Positions 25,136 through 32,406 of a stretch of 64,000 bases of DNA are shown in pieces. Below the pieces are notes generated by a model. It ran no database searches. It saw only the letters and a program-made list of their open reading frames with translations, and had not been told where the DNA came from. The DNA is from Streptomyces lomondensis. GTDB lineage: Bacteria > Actinomycetota > Actinomycetes > Streptomycetales > Streptomycetaceae. Location: positions 1 through 64,000 of the forward strand of contig NZ_BMWC01000020.1 of NCBI RefSeq assembly GCF_014651035.1. Direction: 5' to 3'. Numbering within the stretch: the first letter of the stretch is position 1; the number at the start of each line of letters is the position of its first letter. Both the position numbers and the translations under genes were made by a program.

Positions 25136-26395
25136 ATGACGCAAGCGTTCGCATCCGAGGAAACGTCGTCCGAAGACGCCGCCGCAGCGGCCTCGGCCTG
25201 CAGTCGGGAGTTTCGCGCCAATCCGCATCCCGTTTACGCCGCGCTCAGGGCGACAGCACCCGTCTGCCCGCTGAAGCCCCCTCACGGGGTCGACACGTAT
25301 CTCATCACCCGGTACGACGACGCCCGTGCCGCCTTGGCCGATCCTCGGCTGAGCAAGGACATGTACGGCGCCATCGACGCCTATCACCGAATCTTCGGCG
25401 ACTCGTCGATCGCGCTGGACGACAACATGCTCTTCTCGGACCCTCCGAAGCACACCAGGCTCCGCAGGATCGTCGGCACCACCTTCACCCCCAAAAGGGT
25501 GGAATCGCTGCGTCCGAAGGTCCAGGAGATCACCGACGAACTGCTGGACCGCTGCCCGGCATCGGAGCCCGTGAACCTCCTCCAGGAGTTCTGCTTCCCG
25601 CTGCCGCTGCACGTGATCTGTGAACTCCTCGGCGTCCCGGAGAACGAACGCAGGCAAGCCCAGGAATGGTCCGCCACCGTCGCCCAGACCGGCTTCGGGC
25701 CGGAGGCCAGAAAGGCGCTGGAACTGGCCGAGGGCAACCTGCGCGACTACCTGGTGGACCTGATCGCGCGGAAGCGGAAGGAGCCGGACGGAGCTCTGCT
25801 CAGCGCGCTCGTCACGGCGCGGGACGAGGACGGCGCGCTCACCGACCACGAACTCGTCTCCACCGCGTGGGTACTGCTTTTCGCGGGCCACAAGTCGACC
25901 GCGTACCAGATCGGCAACGCCGTCTACCACCTGCTCGGTCAGCCGGAGCAGAAGCGTCTGGCATTCCGGGACCCGGGGGCGACGGCCGCAGCCGTCGAAG
26001 AAATCTTCCGATTCGAGACCTCCGTGGAGAACTCGACGTTCCGCTATGCGACGGAAGACATCAAGATGCGCGACACACTCATCCCCAAGGGCGCGCTCGT
26101 GCAGATTTCGCTCACCGCGGCCAACCGCGACCCGGAGATGTTCCCCGACCCGGACCGCATGGACGTCGAGCGCCCGAACGTCCAGGCGACGCACCTCGCA
26201 TTCGGCCTCGGCCCGCACTACTGCATCGGCGCGCCTCTGGCACGTCTGGAGATGCAGATCGCCCTCACCACGCTCTTCGGGCGCCACCCCGGCATGGCCC
26301 TGGCCGCGGAGCCGGAGAACGTGCCCTGGCTGACCGTGCCGTTCCCCGCCTTCCGCGGGCTCGCGGAACTCCCCGTCGTTCTCGACCCGTCGTGA
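25136..26395 (+). CDS. Cytochrome P450, polyketide tailoring
   Basis: 419-residue bacterial class I P450. Heme ligand is C363 in FGLGPHYCIGAPLAR; K-helix ExxR is EIFR; the I-helix reads LLFAGHKSTAYQIGN, where the usual acidic residue of (A/G)GxE/DT is Lys253. N-terminus AFASEETSSEDAAAAAS is a flexible leader. ATG 25136 starts after 231 bp of intergenic DNA; the open frame continues upstream but has no start signal there. It overlaps the next gene by GTGA. In a spore-pigment-type cluster it is an addition beyond the eight whiE genes and probably oxidises or couples the aromatic product. Confidence 0.92.
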   Translation: MTQAFASEETSSEDAAAAASACSREFRANPHPVYAALRATAPVCPLKPPHGVDTYLITRYDDARAALADPRLSKDMYGAIDAYHRIFGDSSIALDDNMLFSDPPKHTRLRRIVGTTFTPKRVESLRPKVQEITDELLDRCPASEPVNLLQEFCFPLPLHVICELLGVPENERRQAQEWSATVAQTGFGPEARKALELAEGNLRDYLVDLIARKRKEPDGALLSALVTARDEDGALTDHELVSTAWVLLFAGHKSTAYQIGNAVYHLLGQPEQKRLAFRDPGATAAAVEEIFRFETSVENSTFRYATEDIKMRDTLIPKGALVQISLTAANRDPEMFPDPDRMDVERPNVQATHLAFGLGPHYCIGAPLARLEMQIALTTLFGRHPGMALAAEPENVPWLTVPFPAFRGLAELPVVLDPS

Positions 26396-26739
26396 CGGGC
26401 CAGGCTCCGGCGCCGCCGCGGGTGCGAGTGGTTCGCCTGCTGCGCGTCCGGGAGGGAAGGGAAGCGGATTTCGTGGCCGCCTACCAAGGCGTACGCGACG
26501 GCGCCATGCGGTCCCCCGGGCATCTGCGCGAACAGCTCTGCCGCTCCGTGGACGATCCCGGCCGATGGCTGCTCACCAGTGAGTGGGAGAGCCTCGAAGC
26601 CATCAAACGGTGGCGCACCGACCCTGAGCACACCACTCTGGTCGGGCCGATGAACGCCTGTCTGCACGACGACCGGTGGACCGGGGTCTTCGAGATCATG
26701 CCCGAGAGCACGGGTGACCGAAGGCCGAGACAGGGCTGA
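26392..26739 (+). CDS. Single-domain ABM-like protein, paralogue of SchA/CurD N-terminus
   Basis: 115-residue protein coupled to the P450 (GTG overlapping its stop). Its body (VRVVRLLRVREGREADFVAA, SPGHLREQLCRSVDDPGRWLL, SEWESLEAIKRWRTDPEHTT) can be aligned with residues 15-110 of the SchA/CurD-like protein at 16864-17982, sharing the PGHL-x-x-QLC-x-SV-x-x-P-x-x-WL-x-TSEW pattern. It is thus a free-standing copy of that ABM-type domain. Role unknown: a cofactor-free oxygenase, cyclase, or a partner of the P450 are all possible. Last gene of the cluster. Confidence 0.82.
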   Translation: MTGQAPAPPRVRVVRLLRVREGREADFVAAYQGVRDGAMRSPGHLREQLCRSVDDPGRWLLTSEWESLEAIKRWRTDPEHTTLVGPMNACLHDDRWTGVFEIMPESTGDRRPRQG

Positions 26740-26771
26740 CCGACATGTGACCGGCCGGTAAGGTCGGGTTC

Positions 26772-27281
26772 GTGCCGAAGCCGCTCAGTCTCTCCTTCGA
26801 TCCGATCGCGCGCGCCGACGAACGCTGGAAGCAGCGCTGGGGAAACGTACCGTCCATGGCCGCGATCACCTCGATCATGCGCGCCCAGCAGATCCTGCTC
26901 GCCGAGGTCGACGCGGTGGTCAAGCCGTACGGGCTGACGTTCGCGCGCTACGAGGCGCTGGTGCTGCTCACCTTCTCCAAGTCCGGTGAGCTGCCGATGT
27001 CCAAGATCGGCGAGCGGCTCATGGTGCACCCCACGTCCGTGACGAACACCGTGGACCGGCTGGTCAGGTCGGGGCTCGTCGCCAAGCGGCCCAATCCCAA
27101 CGACGGGCGCGGCACCCTCGCCAGCATCACCGACAAGGGCCGCGAGGTGGTCGAGGCGGCCACCCGCGACCTGATGGCGATGGACTTCGGGCTCGGGGTG
27201 TACGACGCGGAGGAGTGCGCCGAGATCTTCGCGATGCTGCGGCCGCTGCGGATCGCGGCGGGCGACTTCGAGGAGCAGTGA
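26772..27281 (+). CDS. MarR-family transcriptional regulator
   Basis: 169-residue MarR protein with helix-turn-helix at about 70-105 (MSKIGERLMVHPTSVTNTVD) and the wing RPNPNDGRGTLASIT. The N-terminus has an extended helix (WKQRWGNVPSMAAITSIMRA) typical of a Streptomyces subgroup. GTG start. By recalled synteny it belongs to the core chromosome with the following DUF3817 and icmA genes rather than to the pigment cluster, although it lies only 32 bp after it. Regulation of icmA is plausible. Confidence 0.9.
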   Translation: MPKPLSLSFDPIARADERWKQRWGNVPSMAAITSIMRAQQILLAEVDAVVKPYGLTFARYEALVLLTFSKSGELPMSKIGERLMVHPTSVTNTVDRLVRSGLVAKRPNPNDGRGTLASITDKGREVVEAATRDLMAMDFGLGVYDAEECAEIFAMLRPLRIAAGDFEEQ

Positions 27282-27324
27282 CCCGGGGCAAGATCTCCCG
27301 GAACGGGTCGTTACGCTCGACGGC

Positions 27325-27663
27325 ATGAAAAAGAGCGTGCTGACCCGCTATCGCGTGATGGCCTACGTCACCGGCGTACTGCTGGTCCTGCTGACCCTCG
27401 GCATGATCGGCAAGTACGTGCTCGATCTGAACGGCGCGGCCGACTTCACGCGCGTCGTCAGCATCGCGCACGGCTGGCTGTACGTCGTGTACCTGATCTT
27501 CGCCTTCGACCTGGGCTCCAAGGCGAAGTGGAAGGTGGGCAAGCAGATCTGGGTGCTGCTCGCCGGGACCATCCCGACGGCCGCGTTCTTCGTGGAGCGC
27601 AGGATCAGCCGCGAGCTGGAGGCGAAGGTCGCGGACGAGTCGCCCGCGGTCGCCAAGGCGTAA
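27325..27663 (+). CDS. DUF3817 integral membrane protein
   Basis: 112-residue membrane protein of the same family as 15999-16343. Three hydrophobic spans with the family features VMAYVTGVLLVLLTLGMIGK, IAHGWLYVVYLIFAFDLG and the C-terminal PTAAFFVERRISRE. ATG start 43 bp after the MarR gene, so probably one transcript. Function unknown. Confidence 0.88.
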   Translation: MKKSVLTRYRVMAYVTGVLLVLLTLGMIGKYVLDLNGAADFTRVVSIAHGWLYVVYLIFAFDLGSKAKWKVGKQIWVLLAGTIPTAAFFVERRISRELEAKVADESPAVAKA

Positions 27664-27709
27664 CCGCTACCGCCGTACGGACCAGCGTGCGGCGGTCTGC
27701 CATCGACAA

Positions 27710-27729
27710 TTACTAGGACGTCCTAGTAA
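27710..27729. promoter_or_regulatory. Perfect 20-bp palindrome upstream of icmA
   Basis: TTACTAGGACGTCCTAGTAA is a perfect palindrome ending ten bases before the icmA ATG. It occupies the place of the promoter -10 and ribosome-binding region, so a bound dimer would block expression. No Shine-Dalgarno sequence is visible between it and the ATG, which suggests a leaderless or nearly leaderless mRNA. The binding protein is unknown; TetR- and MarR-type regulators recognise this size of site. Confidence 0.75.
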
Positions 27730-27739
27730 ATTCGATGGT

Positions 27740-29440
27740 ATGGACGCTGACGCCATCGAGGAGGGCCGCCGCCGCTGGCAGGCCCGGTACGACGCGGCGC
27801 GCAAGCGCGACGCCGACTTCAGCACGCTCTCCGGCGACGCCGTGGAGCCGGTGTACGGGCCGAGGCCCGGCGACAGGTACGAGGGCTTCGAGCGGATCGG
27901 CTGGCCGGGTGAGTACCCCTTCACCCGCGGCCTGTACGCGACCGGCTACCGAGGGCGGACGTGGACCATCCGGCAGTTCGCCGGGTTCGGCAACGCCGAG
28001 CAGACCAACGAGCGCTACCAGATGATCCTCCGCAACGGCGGGGGCGGGCTCTCGGTCGCCTTCGACATGCCGACCCTCATGGGCCGCGACTCCGACGACC
28101 CGCGCTCGCTGGGCGAGGTCGGGCACTGCGGCGTGGCCGTCGACTCGGCCGCCGACATGGAGGTCCTGTTCAAGGACATCCCGCTGGGTGACGTCACGAC
28201 GTCGATGACCATCAGCGGCCCGGCCGTCCCCGTCTTCTGCATGTACCTGGTCGCCGCCGAACGGCAGGGCGTCGACCCGTCCGTCCTGAACGGCACGCTC
28301 CAGACGGACATCTTCAAGGAGTACATCGCCCAGAAGGAGTGGCTCTTCCAGCCCGAGCCGCATCTGCGGCTCATCGGCGACCTGATGGAGCACTGCGCGG
28401 CCGGCATCCCCGCGTACAAGCCGCTGTCCGTCTCCGGCTACCACATCCGCGAGGCCGGGGCGACGGCCGCGCAGGAGCTGGCGTACACGCTGGCCGACGG
28501 CTTCGGATACGTGGAGCTGGGGCTGTCGCGCGGGCTGGACATAGACGTCTTCGCCCCCGGTCTGTCCTTCTTCTTCGACGCGCACGTCGACTTCTTCGAG
28601 GAGATCGCCAAGTTCCGCGCGGCGCGCAGGATCTGGGCCCGCTGGATGCGGGACGTCTACGGGGCGACGTCCGAGAAGGCCCAGTGGCTGCGCTTCCACA
28701 CGCAGACCGCCGGCGTCTCGCTCACCGCGCAGCAGCCGTACAACAACGTCGTACGGACGGCCGTGGAGGCGCTGGCCGCCGTGCTGGGCGGGACCAACTC
28801 GCTGCACACCAACGCCCTCGACGAGACGCTCGCGCTGCCCAGCGAGCAGGCGGCGGAGATCGCGCTGCGCACGCAGCAGGTGCTGATGGAGGAGACCGGG
28901 GTCGCCAACGTCGCCGATCCGCTGGGCGGTTCCTGGTACGTCGAGCAGCTGACCGACCGGATCGAGGCGGACGCGGAGAAGATCTTCGAGCAGATCAGGG
29001 AGCGGGGGCTGCGGGCCCACCCGGACGGCCGGCACCCCATCGGCCCGATCACCTCCGGGATCCTGCGGGGCATCGAGGACGGCTGGTTCACCGGCGAGAT
29101 CGCCGAGTCGGCGTTCCGGTACCAGCAGGCGCTGGAGAAGGGCGACAAGAAGGTCGTCGGGGTGAACGTCCACACCGGGTCGGTCACCGGGGACCTGGAG
29201 ATCCTGCGGGTCAGCCATGAGGTGGAGCGGGAGCAGGTGCGGGTGCTCGGCGAGCGGAAGGCCGGGCGTGACGACGCGCGGGTCCGTGCGGCGCTCGACG
29301 ACATGGTCGCCGCGGCGCGCTCGGACGTGAACATGATCGAGCCGATGCTGGAGGCGGTGCGCGCCGAGGCGACGCTCGGCGAGATCTGCGGGGTGCTGCG
29401 GGACGAGTGGGGCGTGTACACCGAGCCGGCCGGCTTCTGA
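27740..29440 (+). CDS. icmA: Isobutyryl-CoA mutase large subunit
   Basis: 566-residue large subunit of an adenosylcobalamin-dependent acyl-CoA mutase that interconverts isobutyryl-CoA and butyryl-CoA, feeding valine catabolism and polyketide precursor pools. TIM-barrel signatures are clear: GYRGRTWTIRQFAGFGNAEQ near residue 75, ISGPAVPVFCMYL near 155, SVSGYHIREAGATAAQELAY near 230, and YNNVVRTAVEALAAVLGGTN near 335. It lacks the cobalamin-binding domain; that small subunit (IcmB) must be encoded elsewhere, as in S. coelicolor, whose IcmA I recall as 566 residues. MeaB at 9017-9973 is a probable chaperone. Preceded by a perfect palindrome. Confidence 0.93.
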   Translation: MDADAIEEGRRRWQARYDAARKRDADFSTLSGDAVEPVYGPRPGDRYEGFERIGWPGEYPFTRGLYATGYRGRTWTIRQFAGFGNAEQTNERYQMILRNGGGGLSVAFDMPTLMGRDSDDPRSLGEVGHCGVAVDSAADMEVLFKDIPLGDVTTSMTISGPAVPVFCMYLVAAERQGVDPSVLNGTLQTDIFKEYIAQKEWLFQPEPHLRLIGDLMEHCAAGIPAYKPLSVSGYHIREAGATAAQELAYTLADGFGYVELGLSRGLDIDVFAPGLSFFFDAHVDFFEEIAKFRAARRIWARWMRDVYGATSEKAQWLRFHTQTAGVSLTAQQPYNNVVRTAVEALAAVLGGTNSLHTNALDETLALPSEQAAEIALRTQQVLMEETGVANVADPLGGSWYVEQLTDRIEADAEKIFEQIRERGLRAHPDGRHPIGPITSGILRGIEDGWFTGEIAESAFRYQQALEKGDKKVVGVNVHTGSVTGDLEILRVSHEVEREQVRVLGERKAGRDDARVRAALDDMVAAARSDVNMIEPMLEAVRAEATLGEICGVLRDEWGVYTEPAGF

Positions 29441-29507
29441 CGTTCCTTCAGGACCGTGCGGCACCCTGTCCGTCAGTGCCCGATTGGCGAACGACTGGAG
29501 GACCTTG

Positions 29508-29885
29508 GTGGAGCCCATCACGGCAGGACTGCTCGTGGCCCTGGCCTCGGGGACGGCCGGTGCGGCCGGCGAACAGATCTGGGCGTCCCTGCGTGACCTG
29601 GTCACCCGAGGGAGGTCCCGGTCCGGCGAGGACGAGCCGGCGGTGCCCGCCGAGCCCCCGCGCACCCAGGACCGGGCCGGGCAGCTCGCCGCGCTGCTCA
29701 ACGAACGCGCGGGGCAGGACCCCGACTTCGCCGCCGCGCTGGAGATCTGGCGGCGGCGGGCGGACGCGGAGGTCGCCGCACGGTCAGGGGACGTGCACAA
29801 CGAGATCTCCGGCGGCACCCAGGGCACGGTGATCCAGGGCCGGGACTTCCACGGCGGCATCACCTTCGGCGGCGGTTCCTCCTGA
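29508..29885 (+). CDS. Small protein with amyloid-signalling-like C-terminal motif
   Basis: 125-residue protein of unknown function. GTG 29508 is chosen because GGAGG lies six bases upstream. Residues 1-35 are a hydrophobic, Ala/Gly-rich helix region (PITAGLLVALASGTAGAAGE), 36-55 a proline/charged linker, 56-92 a short helical part, and the last 30 residues are Gly-rich with NEISGGTQGTVIQGRDFHGG. This tail resembles the short G-x-V-(I/V)-Q-(A/G)-x-x-(I/F)-x-G-G motifs on actinobacterial NLR/STAND-type proteins and their effectors (RHIM-like or BASS amyloid motifs). That relation is by pattern, not tested. Transcribed alone after icmA. Confidence 0.72.
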   Translation: MEPITAGLLVALASGTAGAAGEQIWASLRDLVTRGRSRSGEDEPAVPAEPPRTQDRAGQLAALLNERAGQDPDFAAALEIWRRRADAEVAARSGDVHNEISGGTQGTVIQGRDFHGGITFGGGSS

Positions 29886-29917
29886 GCGGGCCGCTCATCG
29901 GCGCGGCGGGCGGCGGA

Positions 29918-29945
29918 CGGACAGGGCTCAGCGGACAGGGCTCAG
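29918..29945. repeat. Short tandem duplication
   Basis: Two adjacent exact copies of the 14-mer CGGACAGGGCTCAG at the 3' junction between the small protein gene and the convergent TetR gene. The second copy includes the TetR stop codon. Confidence 0.7.
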
Positions 29946-30577
29946 CCCGCGGCCGTGCGCCCGGCTTCCGCCGCCAGTCCCCGGAGCAGCACCGCGGTGA
30001 AGCCGCGCACCCACTCCTCGTCCACCGGCTCCCCGCTCACGAGCGTGCGGTGCACCACCGCTCCCGCGACCATGTCGAAGATCAGGTCGACCGTGCGGGC
30101 GGCGGTCGACGGGTCGGGCTCCGCGGGGAGTTCGCCGCGGGCCTGGGCCCGGGCCCTGCCCTCCACGACCAGCCGCTTCTGGCGGTCCACGATCGACGCG
30201 CGGACCCGGCTGCGGAGGGCGTCCTCGCGTGTCGACTCGGCGACCACCGCCATCAGGCCGCTCTTCGCCTCCGGGCGGGCCAGGATCGCGGCGAACTGGA
30301 GGACGACGCCCTCGATGTCCGCGGCCAGTGAGCCGCTGTCCGGGAGCTCCAGCTCGTCGAAGAGTTCCGCGACCGCGTCGACGACCAGTTCGTTCTTGCC
30401 GGCCCAGCGGCGGTAGAGCGTCGTCTTCGCGACCCCGGCGCGGGTGGCGACGTCTCCCAGGGTGAGCTTCGACCAGCCCAGCTCCACGAGAGCCTCCCGC
30501 GTCGCGGCCAGGATCGCGGCGTCCGCCGTCGCGCTGCGCGGACGCCCGGTGCGGCTGGCTGGCCTGCGGCTCTGCAT
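29942..30577 (-). CDS. TetR-family transcriptional regulator
   Basis: 211-residue TetR regulator. The HTH is LTLGDVATRAGVAKTTLYRRW (first 20 residues) at about 38-58, and the ligand domain resembles the TetR_C subgroup with DMVAGAVVHRTLVSGEPVD. I start at ATG 30577 (MQSRRPASRTGRPRS), since the upstream extension of the frame has no DNA-binding features. Divergent from the thioredoxin-TPR gene across 232 bp that contains a near-perfect palindrome, the likely operator for both. Confidence 0.9.
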   Translation of the reverse strand: MQSRRPASRTGRPRSATADAAILAATREALVELGWSKLTLGDVATRAGVAKTTLYRRWAGKNELVVDAVAELFDELELPDSGSLAADIEGVVLQFAAILARPEAKSGLMAVVAESTREDALRSRVRASIVDRQKRLVVEGRARAQARGELPAEPDPSTAARTVDLIFDMVAGAVVHRTLVSGEPVDEEWVRGFTAVLLRGLAAEAGRTAAG

Positions 30578-30660
30578 GCCATGACCATAAACCGGCGATT
30601 CCTGTGCGGCCGTGAGGGAGATCACCGGGGGGTGGTGTCCGGAGTTGCGGTGTGGCATTA

Positions 30661-30677
30661 CGCTACGACTCGTAGCG
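30661..30677. promoter_or_regulatory. TetR-type operator palindrome
   Basis: CGCTACGACTCGTAGCG, 8-bp perfect arms with one central base, in the divergent promoter region between the TetR gene and the thioredoxin-TPR gene. Size and ACGA/TCGT core are typical of TetR-family sites in actinobacteria. Confidence 0.7.
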
Positions 30678-30809
30678 AAAGCTCGTGCGGGACGTACACG
30701 GGCTTCGAGCACATGGCGCGGGTGGGGACCCGGCGCCGAGAGGCACCCGGCCGGCCCGGCTTTCACACCGTTTTTCACACGCGCGCGCAGTACGGGGGAG
30801 GATAGACGC

Positions 30810-31784
30810 ATGCAGCCACGGAACATGTCCATGAGCGGAGTCGTCGACCTCGCCGCGGTGAAGGCGGCCCAGGAGGCCAAGGCGAAGGCGGAGCAGGCGC
30901 GTGCCCAAGCCGCCCGGGAGGGCGGTACGGGGGCGATCTCCCCGGCCGACCTCGTCATCGACGTCGATGAGGCGGGATTCGAGAGGGACGTCCTCCAGCG
31001 GTCCGCCGAGGTGCCCGTCGTCATCGACTTCTGGGCCGAGTGGTGTCAGCCCTGCAAGCAGCTGAGCCCGGTCCTGGAGCGGCTGGCCGTCGAGTACAAC
31101 GGCCGCTTCCTGCTCGCCAAGATCGACGTCGACGCCAACCAGATGCTGATGCAGCAGTTCGGCATTCAGGGGATCCCCGCGGTGTTCGCGGTCGTCGCCG
31201 GGCAGGCGCTGCCGCTCTTCCAGGGGGCCGCGGGTGAGCCGCAGATCCGGCAGACCCTGGACCAGCTGGTGCAGGTCGCCGAGCAGCGCTTCGGCCTGAC
31301 CGGTCTCGCCGTCGACCCCGAGGCCGAGCCGGGCGGTGCCCAGGCGGCGCCCGAGCGGCCCGCCGGTCCGTACGACGCGCTTCTCGAGGCCGCCGTGCAG
31401 GCGCTGGACTCGGGCGACCTGGGCGGCGCCGTCCAGGCGTACAAGAACGTACTGAACGAGGACCCGGGCAACGAGGAGGCCAAACTGGGCCTCGCCCAGG
31501 CCGAGTTGCTCCAGCGGGTGCAGGGTGTCGACCCGCAGCGGGTGCGCAAGGAGGCGGCCGAGAAGCCGGCCGACGTGCAGGCGCAGATCGCCGCCGCCGA
31601 CCTGGATCTGGTGGGCGGCCATGTCGAGGACGCCTTCGGCCGGCTCATCGAGACCGTGCAGCGCACGGTGGGTGACGACCGGGACACCGTGCGGATGCGG
31701 CTGCTGGAGCTGTTCGAAGTCGTCGGGCCCGAGGATCCGCGGGTGATCGCGGCGCGCCGGGCTCTCGCCCGCGCCCTGTTCTGA
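30810..31784 (+). CDS. Thioredoxin-fold tetratricopeptide protein (CnoX/YbbN-like)
   Basis: 324-residue cytosolic protein. The first 40 residues are an Ala/Lys/Glu-rich helix, residues 55-165 a thioredoxin domain with redox motif WCQPC (C79, C82; Pro of the cis-loop in IQGIPAVFA), and residues 185-324 contain TPR-like repeats (ALDSGDLGGAVQAYKNVLNE, HVEDAFGRLIETVQ). E. coli CnoX (YbbN) has the same layout and acts as a redox-regulated holdase for DnaK/GroEL clients; here both cysteines remain, so thiol chemistry is possible. ATG chosen with GGGGGAGGA upstream. Two hairpins follow. Confidence 0.92.
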   Translation: MQPRNMSMSGVVDLAAVKAAQEAKAKAEQARAQAAREGGTGAISPADLVIDVDEAGFERDVLQRSAEVPVVIDFWAEWCQPCKQLSPVLERLAVEYNGRFLLAKIDVDANQMLMQQFGIQGIPAVFAVVAGQALPLFQGAAGEPQIRQTLDQLVQVAEQRFGLTGLAVDPEAEPGGAQAAPERPAGPYDALLEAAVQALDSGDLGGAVQAYKNVLNEDPGNEEAKLGLAQAELLQRVQGVDPQRVRKEAAEKPADVQAQIAAADLDLVGGHVEDAFGRLIETVQRTVGDDRDTVRMRLLELFEVVGPEDPRVIAARRALARALF

Positions 31785-31796
31785 CCAGTCGCTAAA

Positions 31797-31821
31797 CACG
31801 CGGGCATGTGGTGCCCGCGTG
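31797..31821 (+). terminator. Hairpin terminator of thioredoxin-TPR gene
   Basis: CACGCGGGCA pairs with TGCCCGCGTG over the loop TGTGG, 12 bp after the stop codon, followed by AAAAC. Confidence 0.8.
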
Positions 31822-31846
31822 AAAACTTCGCCCACAGGGCATCACT

Positions 31847-31884
31847 GCGGCCGCGCTTTGCCAAAACTTGGCAAACGCGGCCGC
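31847..31884. other. Second long hairpin in the 622-bp intergenic region
   Basis: Arms GCGGCCGCG-c-TTTGCC (31847-31862) and GGCAAACGCGGCCGC (31870-31884) with one bulged C and a 7-base loop. Its centre also contains the perfect palindrome TTGCCAA-aac-TTGGCAA. It may be a second terminator or a protein-binding site. The region 31785-32406 holds no gene; it contains this hairpin, the terminator before it, an operator-like repeat at 32014-32031 and presumably the promoter of the DUF6230 operon. Confidence 0.6.
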
Positions 31885-32013
31885 TGTTACTGCGAGTAAG
31901 TCGGGGCCGTTGATCTGTCGGATTCTGTCCATCGATCAACAGCTTTGTACCGCCGGTGGGGACCACCCTGTGTCGTCGGCCGAGACCGATGGGTCGTTGT
32001 TCGGTTATCCGGC

Positions 32014-32031
32014 CGTTACTAGCCAGTAACG
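32014..32031. promoter_or_regulatory. Operator-like inverted repeat upstream of DUF6230 operon
   Basis: CGTTACT-agcc-AGTAACG, perfect 7-bp arms with 4-base spacer, AT-rich for this genome, about 380 bp upstream of the DUF6230 start. TACT/AGTA-type sites are often bound by TetR regulators; no specific regulator can be named. Confidence 0.55.
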
Positions 32032-32406
32032 ATCCCCCTTGTGCGGGCGGCGAGAATGCACCACGATCGGCCACGCTCGGTCCATTCCCGTACCCCGGCA
32101 GCCGGTTGGGTCGCGGGACGTCCTGGGTCCCCACCGAGCAGAGCCGGCGGCAGTGGCGCCGGCTCTTGGACAGGGGGGTCTTCGCCCACTCGGCGAAGCC
32201 TGTCCAGCAGGGTTGTGCGTGATGCGTGTCAGGCGCGACCAGTGGTTGTCGCTCGGGGGTGATCGCCGGTGATTCGGGCGCTAGTTGCGCCGCCGAGTGC
32301 AGGCGCTCTCCTTCCCGAGGACGTAGCACTTCTCCCATCCCTGCCCGGCTGAGCCCCTGCTCGGGGCGAGCCAGGACAGGAGATGTACGTCCGAGAAGGA
32401 GGAAAT

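Noticed and set aside
30578..31024. N-terminal extension of the TetR protein by about 150 residues
   Set aside because: No DNA-binding or known domain, covers the divergent promoter and operator and part of the thioredoxin gene; ATG 30577 fits TetR length.
31847..31884. Riboswitch or structured small RNA
   Set aside because: Only one simple stem-loop could be supported by eye; no known riboswitch core was recognised, so it is listed as a hairpin.
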